Below are positions 54,681 to 64,000 of a stretch of DNA of 64,000 nucleotides, piece after piece. Below the pieces are notes generated by a model, which did not search any database, was not told the origin of the DNA, and saw only the letters and a list, made by a program, of their open reading frames with translations. How positions within the stretch are numbered: position 1 is the first letter of the stretch; each line of letters starts with the position of its first letter. The DNA comes from Dactylonectria macrodidyma (lineage: Eukaryota; Ascomycota; Sordariomycetes; Hypocreales; Nectriaceae): positions 930,001 through 994,000 of the forward strand of contig JAGMUV010000017.1 of NCBI GenBank assembly GCA_020744425.1, given 5' to 3'. Made by a program: the position numbers and the translations under genes.

Positions 54681-55252
54681 TGGACTTCGGCCACGTGACT
54701 GAGGCCGTGGCAACTCCCGTACCAAGGGTGTACTGTGTTTCGATACAACACAACAGGAAGTGCGGTTGGGGGGGGTGACGGTTAGGTAGGGCCGGGCGTT
54801 AGCCAAGCGTTTATTGATGATCATTGCTCAGCGGCACTCCTACCCCTGTGGATCCTCTCGAATGCCTTTGAAGTCAATGACATTTTGGCGTGCCTTGTGG
54901 CAGTCTGAATATCCGTTCGATGTCGGCAGGCTCTACTCCAAACAAGTTTATTTCCCTAGTCACCATAAATGTCTACCTCTCCTAACAATCAAGACATATA
55001 AAGTGAATCCGAATCGTTGCGCTGGCTATTGCCAAGACCTGCTCCTACTTCCAAGCCTTGAGGCCGTCTGAGCCGTATCCCCCTACCAAGTCAAGGTCAC
55101 AGCGGTGATCACGAGCTCTGAAGGTCCAGCGCATCCAGCGCTCCCACCAAAAGAGGAGAACCCACCAAGTCACACCCTCGGATTCTCGCGTATCCAGGCA
55201 CTTCACCCACCACTGTATTGGGGCCTCCGTGGATTCTCGCGCATCCACGCTC
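54681..55252. other. Intergenic, between transposons
   Basis: No gene is supported. From about 55030 the sequence is the inverted paralogue of 32896-33240, including two palindromic units near 55180 and 55226. Confidence 0.5.
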
Positions 55253-55260
55253 TCAGGCAG

Positions 55261-55846
55261 TTACCTCAGCAAGCTCAGGCCATTGTGGCTCGTGCCTACG
55301 GCAGCGGAGCACGCTACTCACGTGCACTCCTCGAGCAAATGGCCTGAGGATTCTGTCATGGTGCTTACACTGACTAGTCGACAATTTTCGCGCCTCCGAA
55401 GTATCACTCTTGTCCATATCCATTAATAGCCGCATCAAAGCATTTTATATTTGGCCTCAATTTCACTGGGCTGTGCGCAAAGCCGTGCTCCGTCTAGAGA
55501 TCCATTTTTGTGACACCCGTCCGCCTGTATCTTACGGAAAACTCTGATATGCGGTTGACAAAGACTTTCACACAATCACCAATCCTGCCACTCTTCCGCC
55601 GAATAGCCCACGAAGCGAAGAGGAAACATAGTTAAAAATCAGTAAATTGCTATCGAGCATTGTATAATGCTTCTGTTGGTCAGGGTTTACAGGTCTATCG
55701 TGTTATTAGGCACGCGTTGTGTCCATCTTGACTCAGGCCCAAAATCATTGACACGGCACTCAGGCCATTTGCTCGAGGAGTGCACGTGAGTAGCGTGCTC
55801 CGCTGCCGTAGGCACGAGCCACAATGGCCTGAGCTTGCTGAGGTAA
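55261..55846. mobile_element. 586-bp non-autonomous TIR transposon, 8-bp TSD TCAGGCAG
   Basis: The ends are long inverted repeats of about 95 bp, beginning TTACCTCAGCAAGCTCAGGCC and closing with its complement ...GCTTGCTGAGGTAA. The flanks 55253-55260 and 55847-55854 are both TCAGGCAG. The paralogous segment at 32896-33240 has the uninterrupted site with one copy of this 8-mer, so insertion, length and duplication are all documented inside the window. The interior resembles, in reverse orientation, the body of the composite element 0.6 kb away. It has no coding capacity. Confidence 0.95.
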
Positions 55847-55854
55847 TCAGGCAG

Positions 55855-56215
55855 TGTAGTGGGGAGCACGTGGATTCCCGCGTATCCACGTTCAAACACA
55901 CCCAGCACTGTGTTGGGCGCCCGTGAATTCTTGCGTATCCACGTTCATACATACCTCAGCTGTTCAGAAGACGGCTGCCCCGCTCCTGCCTGAGGCCGAA
56001 GTCAGTTAGGAACGAGCCGACCGTCGCTCGAGTACTGGGAACGGAGGCACCAACCGACTTGCCCACAGCGTATTGGGGCGCCTGTGGATTCCCGCGTATC
56101 CATGCTCAGGCACACCCAGCACTGTATTAGGACTCTCGTAGATTCTCGCATATCCACGCTCCCGGGCAAACTGGGGTGGGGAGCACGTGGATTCTCCTAT
56201 CTCCCATCTCTTGGA
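55855..56215. repeat. Quasi-palindromic ~50-bp units, continued
   Basis: Units resembling GTGGATTCTCGCGTATCCAC recur near 55871, 55922, 56083, 56139 and 56187, separated by CACCCAGCACTGTATTGGG-like spacers. The part up to about 55985 completes the segment shared with 32.9 kb, interrupted by the 586-bp transposon. The later part is an additional, more decayed run. Confidence 0.8.
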
Positions 56216-56766
56216 GATTGGATAAGGTATGTACTCTTTTGTCGGCCTGGCGCAAGAGGGAGAGAGAGAAGATACTATCTTAGTACTATTTCTAAGGATC
56301 CTTACTGTAACAATGACTGATCTTTACGAGCCTAAGCGTAAAATAGATGAGTGAGCGTAGTAGCTCATTCTGAGGAGATAGATGGATGCTGTGGTGCCTT
56401 CCTGTCTACTCTACTTATATAGACTAAGTTAAGAAGCGCCTCCTTCAGGTGGGGGCTGGGACTGCGACTGAGGCACCGCCAAGGCTTGCCAAAATTCCTT
56501 ACAACACCACTTCGCTAATCTAAGCAACCTGGCATAAATGCGATAGCATCTGTGTATTTTATCTGATGAGCTGATGTTAAATCCCTCCCAGATAACCTAG
56601 ACGCATAAATTAATTTACGGGCAAGGAAAGAGGGAGGCAATAGCAAAAACATACCGTGCAACTCTGTGCGCTACGTAAAGTCAACGCGCCAAGTAGCCCC
56701 TTAGACTAAGATAATGGGAATGATTAGAAGGCCCTGGGGCCCATGATTTGGCAGATACTCGAGGTA
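56216..56766. other. Intergenic, AT-rich
   Basis: No gene is supported. The sequence is AT-rich and without recognised repeats. Confidence 0.45.
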
Positions 56767-57027
56767 TTAAAACTGGGCGCGCAGCCAGGTAGCAAGCTGT
56801 GCGGACCCCATGATTGAGCAGTTGGATTTGCTGCTTTTGGTCTTGGTGCCGATAGCGACGGGCGTGCTAGCTTCGTCGCTGAGCTGGATGTGGGTGGCAC
56901 GACGGCAAGCCGGATGGAGCTGTCGGTAATGGAGCAGCGACATGGCGAGTTTCGAATCGTTCGGCGGCTCGAGGAATATGGCGTAGTCGGCTTTGGCATC
57001 TACCAGGAAAGGGTCTGGGTCGCGCAA
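56767..57027 (-). pseudogene. Fragment of a fungal PD-(D/E)XK nuclease-like protein
   Basis: About 85 residues resemble the core of the fungal PD-(D/E)XK nuclease-like family: DAKADYAIFLEPPNDSK, then a loop, then VAIGTKTK in place of the family's IETK, and QLATWLRAQF. There is no ATG, the N-terminus is replaced by the 90-bp repeat at 57033, and the frame ends soon after. I regard it as a truncated relic. The family call is from pattern memory. Confidence 0.5.
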
Positions 57028-57032
57028 CTCTG

Positions 57033-57130
57033 GCCTTGGCTACGCGGTGATTGGCTTAAAACACCATCCGGACCCAAGTTCGTTCGTTGTACGGAGTAGA
57101 TAGAGCCAGCCTTGAGCCAAACACATTGCC
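57033..57130. repeat. ~95-bp repeat, inverted copy of 40901-40987
   Basis: It matches the 40.9-kb copy with a 13-base insertion (CTCCGTACAACGA on the minus strand) and few substitutions. It forms the breakpoint of the PD-(D/E)XK fragment. Confidence 0.8.
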
Positions 57131-58213
57131 ATCGTACTCCTCTAACAATGCAAGACCTGGTCGTTGCCTGTAATAGCCGTGGTCGGAGTGACGATTGTAA
57201 GAGATAGTAAGTGTGCCATTCACGGATCGAGGTCGTTACGTTCCTACTAAGCCGTGCGTTGACAGCTCGTGCCGTGAGTGACACACCGGGGTCCTGCCGT
57301 GGGCCAGTGACGTAGGACGCTGACGCTGGCATCAATGGGACGGGTGGGCATACGACGGACCATCCATGGACGTGGTAGACCTTGAGTTCCTGAACAATGA
57401 AGTTGCGTTGATGGGTGGCCGTTCCCGAACTAGATGACGGGGACCTGTTAGGATCACTAATCTTCTACCTGAAGTCGCTTGATGATATGGGAGGCAACTT
57501 GGGCATTCCTCTCGGCTACGACCCATCTTTGCCTTAACAGAGAGGGAAAATGCGCGTTTTTTGCTCCCGAGCTCGAAACCACCACCACCGACAATAAGAT
57601 GCAACGACCAGTGAGCCTGCCTACTCGTGAGCCTGCACTGCAGGCAGCCTGGGAAGGCACTGGATTACACCCGCATCTTCGAAACAACTGCTGTGCAGGC
57701 GCATGCTGCCACATCCGGCAGATCCGCAAGCTCCTAAGGGCCCTCACGACCTTACTACGACCGTCATGGCGACGAATGTCGACAGCGACCTAGCCTCTGG
57801 CCTTAGGGCCTGCTGGACTAGGGGCTTGAACCCTCAATCTCCAATAGGTGCTATCTCTGATAGTCTCTATCTGTGGGAGAGGGGGCAACAAGCTTGATCA
57901 TATAACCGTACACGAGCTCAACCGGCGGAGCCACGGGAACGGATTGACAAACACCAGTCGCCGTTTGTACTTGTTGGTTTTTATCCCTAGAGGGTTTTCC
58001 AATGAGGAGGCTTGATATGTGGGATATCTAGTGTTTAAAGGCTGGAGATGGACTACATCACAGGGGATTGGAGGATGTGGGCTACTGTTGGACTAACCCC
58101 CCAGGTGGTCTTTTGCCGTGTATATATTGATAGCTGGTATAGCTAGATAGACTCTCGCACGCCCCATGCCCTTCGGGAGGCCGGGAACACCTGTCCCACA
58201 TGGCGTTAAATAT
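57131..58213. other. Intergenic, possible LTR remnant
   Basis: No gene is supported. The stretch 58086-58199 starts TGTTGGACTAACCCC and ends CCTGTCCCACA; with its TG...CA ends and the gag-like relic downstream it could be a solo or decayed LTR, but I see no second copy. Confidence 0.35.
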
Positions 58214-58276
58214 AAGAAGAAGAAGAAGAAGAAGCAGCTTGACAACGGCCTCGTGCCCGTTCATGGCGGCTGCTGG
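58214..58276 (-). pseudogene. Ankyrin-repeat scrap joined to a trinucleotide run
   Basis: On the minus strand AAAMNGHEAVVKLL, a piece of one ankyrin repeat like those of the gene at 59.3-62.6 kb, runs directly into a (CTT)n tract (58214-58234), which reads as poly-Leu. The tract probably expanded from the CTGCTT codons of VKLL. Confidence 0.65.
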
Positions 58277-58339
58277 TGTGGACAATAGCTGCAATACCAA
58301 ATACGCCTTGCTTTCCACCTCTCAGCCCGAGACTGCGCC

Positions 58340-58760
58340 CCTTCTGGATTCAACAAACAGTGCTGCGTCTCCAGCTCGATTGGCTACGATGCGGCCAAAC
58401 ACATCCCGGCGAAGGTCCCTGAGCAGCAGCGGACACTACCTCAGTTACCGCGAACGATCGGAGCGGCCTCGTCGATTGGACGAATCGACAGCGCCCAGGG
58501 AGGCTATTCAGACAATGATACAACTTGTTGGGCAAGAGCAAACTGCACAGGCAGAAATGTTCGCGCAACAGCAGGAGGCCCAGACAGCCCTCCTCAATAG
58601 ATTGGCGGAGAAATCATCAACAGCCATAAAAGAGACTACGATAAGCCTCCGGTATACAACTGCAAAACCTTAGGTGAAGACTCTACTGGAGTCCAGGTTG
58701 ACGACTGGATCAAGGCGATCGAGTCTTCGACCAGGCTGCACCGCAGCCCAACGAATTAAA
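58340..58760 (+). pseudogene. Retrotransposon gag-like relic
   Basis: One frame reads REAIQTMIQLVGQEQTAQAEM ... LLNRLAEKSSTAIKETT. After a one-base shift near 58640 the next frame continues DKPPVYNCKTLGEDSTG, then VQVDDWIKAIESSTRL and stops. A KPP-x-Y ... DDWI segment after a coiled-coil-like stretch is typical of gag proteins of fungal LTR elements. No protease, reverse transcriptase or integrase remains. The assignment is tentative. Confidence 0.4.
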
Positions 58761-59309
58761 TGAGCAATGAACAACTTCACCCATCAGCTACAGACACAAT
58801 GGCGCAACCACACCAGTGGCCAAGGGGATAGCGAGGAGTCTCAGCATGCAACCCCAGCCCTAGACTATGCCCACACACTTCGTGTATACTATGTTTAATC
58901 ACCTTAAACGGGTTCCAGAGTGGTTAGCTAAATCGCAGTCCCCAACTCGCTTTGCATGTGACTTCATGCACGCATATCACGCGCTGCCAAAATCAGCCCG
59001 ATGCCTGTGCGGCAACACTGCACACGTGAAGCTAAGAAATCAAAGCTATAAATGAACCTGGACCCATTCGACCTACCTCTAAGTTATTAAAAATTAGACA
59101 GTGTGCTGTTATAACTGCCATTGCTACCAGGTCCAAGCCCAGATAGTCTGACATAAGGTAGGGAAGGGAGTAAGTGCTGCTTCGCCATCCATAGTAGGAA
59201 TAGGTTCAGGAAGGGAAGATCAAGGTATTGAGGGCTCTTATTGCTTGTAACAGGCTGTGCGAGTACTATTTTCCGAAAGGCGGGAAGAGTATGGTCTTGT
59301 ATCTTGTAG
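58761..59309. other. Intergenic
   Basis: No gene is supported between the gag-like relic and the stop of the NACHT-ankyrin gene. Confidence 0.45.
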
Positions 59310-62300
59310 TTATCGAGATTTTCGTTGAAGCAGCTTGACGATGGCAAAGTGCCCATTCTCAGCGGCCCACAATAGCGGCGTCTGACCATCTTCGTCCTTG
59401 GCCTTGACGTCGGCGCCCTTCTCGAGCAGCAGCTTGACAATGGCCTCGTCCCCCTTCCCGGCGGCTAACGATAGCGGCGTCCGACCATCTTCGTCCTTGG
59501 ACTCGACGTCGGCGCCCTTCTCGAGCAGCAGCTTGACGACGGCCTCGTGCCCAATCCAGGCGGCCCACCATAGCGGCGTCTGACCATCTTCGTCCTTGGC
59601 CTTGACGTCAGCGCCCTTCTCGAGCAGCAGCTTGACAATGGCCTCGTCCCCATTCTCGGCGGCTAACGATAGCGGCGTCCGACCATCTTTGTACTTGGCC
59701 TCGACGTCGGCGCCCTTCTCGAGCAGCAACTTGACGACGGCCTCACGCCCATCCCCGGCGGCCCACAATAGCGGCGTCCGACCATATCCGTCCTTAGCCT
59801 CGACGTCGGCGCCCTTCTCAAGCAGCAGCTTGACGACGGCCTCGTGCCCCTTCCAGGTGGCCCGCAATAGCGGCGTCTGACCATCTTTGTACTTGGCCTC
59901 GACGTCGGTGCCCTTCTCGAGCAGCAGCTTGACGATGGCAAAGTGCCCATTCCAGGCGGCCCACAATAGCGGCGTCTGACCATATTTGTCCTTGGACTCG
60001 ACGTCGGCGCCCTTCTCGAGCAGCAGCTTGACAATGGCCTCGTGCCCATTCTCAGCGGCCAACGATAGCGGCGTCTGACCATCTTCGTCCTTGGCCTTGA
60101 CGTCGGCGCCCTTCTCGAGCAGCAGCTTGACGATGGCCTCGTGTCCCTTCCCGGTGGCCCACGACAGCGGTGTCCGGCCGTTGTAATCCTTGGAGTTCGG
60201 GTCGACTTGGTCGTTAGCGAGCAGCTGCTTGACGGCCGCCTCGCTCCCGTTCTGTGCCGCATAAGATAGTGGTGTCCGTTCATAACTGTCCTTCGGATCC
60301 GGATTGACATTCGGATTCTCGAATAGTAACTCGATCATACCTGCTAGCCCAAGAAAGGCTACATAGTGTACACCCTGAAAGTTCTTAGGAAAGTCCTGAC
60401 AATATCTAAACCCCCACCCCCCCTTGACAACTAGTAAAACCTGGCTTGCGCATGACACTTTGCGCTCGTCTAGTAAAAACTTTAAAGCCAGATCATGTAG
60501 ACTCTGTTCTGACTCTTCACGGATGTGATTGCCCAAGTTTCGAACGGCATAGCCAAGCAGTGTGTTTTCCCTCAATCGACCTTCGTATAATTCATCGGTA
60601 GAGCAGTAGCCCTCGCTAAACACGTCAAGTGACAAATACTTGAGACATGCTATCCCGATATCCCGTTGTGCATCTGGGAAAAGCTCTTTGCCTTTTCGGT
60701 TGAAGTAGTCTTGCGTGGTGTAGTGAACCAAGCCAATGGTATCGGTTTTTCCATCAACCCTTATCATTCCCTGACAGACGTTGACGATGATACTCGGGAG
60801 GGTCAGACTCTCCTCAGAAATAGACCGATCCTCAGGTTCAAGGTAATCGACAGCTACGGCATGCTGCAATTCCGCGAGTTGAAGAGGCCTAACAGCGTAC
60901 ACTATCCACGATAAAACCTGCAAGGCAAGCTCTTTGTCGTCTTCAGATTGCTGCCGGACCCTCGTCATGGCTTCAAGATAAATATCGTCTAGTGTCTCTG
61001 GTAATCTAGGTAATGCCTTTCGGACGGCTGCAGCGTTGTGCTTCGAGGCTAGAGATTCAACATGAAGTTGGGCAACCAGAAACCTTTCGGGAAATTAGAT
61101 ATCTAACCGAGGCGGAGTACAAGTGAATGGGGCGGAACTCACATCCCTTCAGCTTTGGACGCAACCATCTGCAAAATGTCGTTTTGGAGGCCGGGGCGCT
61201 CTTCACAAAATCGACGTAGACGATCTTTAGACTTGATTTGGGCTTGAATGTAGGCTTCGATGTCGGCATTGCTTGCGCGTATTTCGACATGGGTCGAACC
61301 CGTTAAGACTCCGCCAATATCGTTGATATGTCTTGATGTGCAAAGCAGGCGCAGATTGAGAATTGAGCGCTTCAGCTGAGTAAGAAGATCGTTCCAGAGG
61401 GATTCCCCTTTGTTATTTATGCACTCGTCCAATGCATCGACAACAATATACACCTCGGAGCATTCCTTGGCCAAGGATTGAAGTAGTTCGACATACTCCT
61501 CACCGGTGGGCCTCGTTCCTTTCCCACGGTGCTTTTCATGAATAGTGCGTACGTCGTTTGGGATAGCCTGTCTTCGCTCTAGCAGCTGTCGCGCGATTAT
61601 ACCGAGAAAGTATTCGACACTTTGTGACAGTTTCTGCTTATGATTGCAGTAGATGAATGCCAACCCTATGCTTGAGACCGGAAAATCGCTCTCAAGGAAT
61701 TCGACCACAACCGACCTGTAATCGTCAATCTCATTACCCATGCGATTCAATACGAAGATCCTACTTACGCGAGCACAGTCTTGCCAACACCAGCTAACAC
61801 TTGTTTAGTTGTTGACTGACTCAGCTTAGGCACGCAAAGGACTTACGGCTTCCTCGGCACCAAAGGCTCTCCTTGATCCCCTCTTCCCACTCGAGAAAGT
61901 CTGGATGGTCAAGCAGCCATTGCCCGGTTCCAGGTTGTCTTTGTCGTGACACATCCACTTGCTTTAACCAGAAATTAACCGGCGATATCCAATCAACTAT
62001 CCTTCGAGTCTCTTTGTCTTAAATGTTCGTCAGTCATTTGTACTGCGAGAAACAAAGAAACAATCTGCAGCAAGCAGTACCTTCTTGCGAGCGCACGATC
62101 AAATTGACTTGGCGGCGAATATCCGAGACATCGTCGCTGGGCACTCGAATTAGCGTTATCTCTGCGAACAATGCTGATAAAACTCAAGTATACGAACACT
62201 TGTAGGACTTGCAACGTGAAAGCGAGGTTGGAACGAGTCTCAGAAACGAATCCTTGGATTTTGCGTAGCGTGTCTTCTCTGAACGGATACAGCGCTCTCC

Positions 62301-62622
62301 GTACATGGCGTCGCAATATGGATGACTCCGTGTCCTCTACCTTTTTTAATTCTCCTTTGAGCTTCTCTAGAGCCCCATCAAAAGTATTGATGCTCTTTTC
62401 CACGATGGCCTTTACGCGCTTGTCAAATGTGGCCGGTGGTTGGATAGTCCTCAGCAGAATCGTCAAAGTTCCCGAGAGATTAGCGAGTGATGCGCATACG
62501 TTTGCGACGTCATTACCATGATCTTTCCAGGCTCCATAGTATTTCAGAAGTCCTTGTGCTATCTGTATGCCGAGTGAGACAATACCAACAACACTGCCAG
62601 CAAGTCCCAAAGCCTCAGCCAT
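59310..62622 (-). CDS. NLR-like STAND protein: N-terminal HeLo-like helical domain, NACHT, ankyrin repeats
   Basis: I start at MAEALGLAGSVVGIVSLGIQIAQG (62622). The first about 190 residues form the helical N-terminal domain common on fungal NACHT proteins (HeLo-like/STAND N-terminal type). Splicing then gives RIVDWISPVNFWLKQVDV and GTGQWLLDHPDFLEWEEG, followed by the P-loop GSPGVGKTVLA, with an intron inside the P-loop codons. Next come SVVVEFLESDF, Walker B VYIVVDALDEC, and LRLLCTSRHINDI. After the splice EGM-FLVAQLHVESL comes LPETLDDIYLEAM. About 11 ankyrin repeats close the protein, which ends abruptly in LLQRKSR. Introns near 61765-61800, 61741, 61080-61135 and one near 62160 are canonical or nearly so; the exact N-terminal splice is uncertain. 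A sensor/executioner role in heterokaryon-incompatibility-like death is inferred from the class. Confidence 0.85.
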
Positions 62623-63209
62623 AGTGGGAGAGCTCCAAGGACGATTAACAAAGCCGAGTTTGACAGAAGAATCCAATTCAGGGAAAGGATTTCTTCAAAA
62701 GATGCGCGATTAGAAGCTTCCAAACGGCCGATATCAGGACAGGCAAAGGGACAATCGGAAGTCCAATCACGATGGTAGAATAATATTTTTGATTCTAAAA
62801 TTTAAGATTTCAGTGGGTCACGCTCCTGGATGATATCATTCGGGCTTCGTGCCAGACTGTGAATTGACACGTTAGGCATGCATGCAGGACGCCTGTATCA
62901 GCCACAATCAATAATGGTGTGATTGATTGGCCACTACCGATCAGCAGGCCTAGCGCCGTTGCTGATCAGCGAGGGCTTTGCACATCGTTCAATGACTAAA
63001 GAAGCCAATAAAAGGCATGGTTGTAAGGCCATTGTGATGTGGTGTGCCGGACATGAGAATTGCATATGCAAGACGAATTCAAACTGCCACCTCAAGCCAG
63101 TAAAAGAATGCATGTATGTGGGGATGACCGATCTTCTCTGCCTGTAGCGCGACTTCCTAGGGAGTCACTCCGGGCTGTACGGAGGCAAGACTGAGGGATT
63201 GGTTTGGGT
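62623..63209. other. Intergenic, NLR upstream region
   Basis: No supported gene. A 74-codon open stretch at 62923-63147 has no recognisable family. Confidence 0.45.
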
Positions 63210-63390
63210 CCTACGGCGACTGCTCAGTCTTCGGTGTCTGGTGTCGATCGGGACGGGCGTACCCGCCAAAAGGCCCGTGCGTGATGATGTCCTAGGCATC
63301 GGAGCTACCCTAAAGAAGCTTGCGACAGAAACAGAGACGACGGCGGAGCAGTTTCGTCGCGACAAATCCAGCCTCGAGGATGAAGGCACG
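63210..63390 (+). pseudogene. Patatin-domain fragment, relic of a patatin NLR
   Basis: The frame reads LRCLVSIGTGVPAKRPVRDD, then VLGIGATLKKLATETETT and AEQFRRDKSSLEDEG. It is nearly identical to part of the patatin domain of the gene at 51.9-52.5 kb, then diverges. It lacks the catalytic Ser and Asp motifs. It lies just upstream of another copy of the quasi-palindromic repeat. It is a dead fragment of a paralogue. Confidence 0.9.
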
Positions 63391-63544
63391 TTTGGGATTG
63401 CCATAAAAGACAAATTTGGCAGTCAATTCCTCTGCAAAGGACATGAAGAGCGAGGAGGATGCGAGTTCTGATCTGAAATAAATGGAGCGATAACTCGATC
63501 ATCCACTGGTCAAGAACTCCATCCGTTTTCTTCGTGAAGGGGTG

Positions 63545-63640
63545 ATGACCCAGCACTGTATTGGGGCTCCGTGGATTCTCGCGTATCCACGCTCGGGCAG
63601 ACTGTAGTGAGGAGCCCGTGGATTCTTATACTATTCTGGT
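63545..63640. repeat. Two further quasi-palindromic units
   Basis: CCCAGCACTGTATTGGGG is followed by GTGGATTCTCGCGTATCCAC near 63571. A decayed second unit (GTGGATTCTTATAC) lies near 63619. The arrangement and spacers match the clusters at 32.9 and 55-56 kb. Confidence 0.85.
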
Positions 63641-63861
63641 CACCTGATGCAAGAAGCCTAGCTTACGGGGCATTACTTAGCCCTAATGCTAGTCGTTCCT
63701 CGAAGTTTCGAAAGTCATGCCCAGAAGACAGTAATTTCCCGTGGCCCCTACAACCCTCCGAGAGCAAAGGTAGAAAAAAAGTAATAGGGTATTGTATGCG
63801 ATGACTGAATCTCAATAGTCTAGAAAGCAAAGAGAAGCCTAACCTGTTTTTTGTCGTTTCT

Positions 63862-64000
63862 ACATGTCCGTTGTCGTCTCAACAGTACGGTCCATTGGCT
63901 GAAGAACTTTATTACTAATGCAACTTAAGGGCAGCTAATAGCAACTGTTGATCCTGCAACAGCTGATTGTATGTTCTTGCTCAATGTTCCTGCAAGCCGG
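63862..64000. repeat. Copy of the 3' flank of the PNP-NACHT-ankyrin gene
   Basis: The last about 140 bases match 41723-41860, including GTCCATTGGCTGAAGAACTT and GTTGATCCTGCAACAGCTGA. At 41.8 kb the stop codon of the minus-strand NLR lies three bases after the matching end. The window therefore probably ends at the 3' border of a paralogous NLR gene on the minus strand. Confidence 0.85.

Noticed and set aside
57800..57860. tRNA-like B box (GGTTCAAGCCC on the minus strand)
   Set aside because: No matching A box, anticodon stem or acceptor stem could be built around it.

Overview
The window is nuclear DNA of a filamentous ascomycete (Pezizomycotina, probably Sordariomycetes). The evidence is many short introns of about 45-80 nt with CTAAC-type branch points, a fungal nitric-oxide-reductase P450, a CFEM/PTH11-class receptor, a secreted GH115, a PL4 pectin lyase and several multidomain STAND (NLR-like) proteins. 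No tRNA, rRNA, CRISPR array or bacterial feature was recognised.

The left half (1-30.3 kb) is an ordinary metabolic region. From 1 to 12.4 kb lie a TIM-barrel amidohydrolase of the 2-pyrone-4,6-dicarboxylate hydrolase type, a quinate-type MFS sugar transporter, an RraA/LigK-type aldolase, a PrpF/LigU-type isomerase with a likely mitochondrial presequence, an aconitase-family hydro-lyase with a presequence, and a mitochondrial tricarboxylate-type carrier. A secreted rhamnogalacturonan lyase sits among them. The set resembles the lower part of the bacterial 4,5-protocatechuate/gallate meta-cleavage pathway, with an aconitase-like protein where the usual hydratase would be; this is inference. 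Then follow P450nor (14.3-15.9 kb), mitochondrial sulfide:quinone oxidoreductase (16.4-17.8 kb), a GH115 alpha-glucuronidase, an SGNH esterase, a CFEM-GPCR and a 13-exon methanol/alcohol oxidase (27.6-30.3 kb).

The right half (about 32.8-64 kb) is an accessory island of immune or regulated-cell-death genes, relics and transposable elements. It holds a TPR-CHAT caspase-like protease, divergently paired across 307 bp with a small protein that looks like a fungal gasdermin; a PNP-NACHT-ankyrin protein; a truncated FunK1 kinase; a patatin-NB-ARC-TPR protein with a probably damaged splice acceptor; and a NACHT-ankyrin protein. Between them lie fragments of a CHAT gene, a patatin NLR, an ankyrin gene, a PD-(D/E)XK protein, a retrotransposon gag and a stop-interrupted conserved hypothetical gene. 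The last bases of the window match the 3' flank of the PNP-NACHT-ankyrin gene, so another such gene probably begins just beyond it.

The repeats of the island can be resolved by eye. A family of non-autonomous TIR transposons (ends TTACCTCAGC...GCTGAGGTAA, 8-bp target duplications) is present as a 586-bp copy, whose empty site survives in a paralogous segment 22 kb away, and as a 1,352-bp composite. A roughly 50-bp quasi-palindromic unit recurs at five loci. The candidate system of most interest is the CHAT protease/gasdermin-like pair with its nearby internally deleted CHAT relic.
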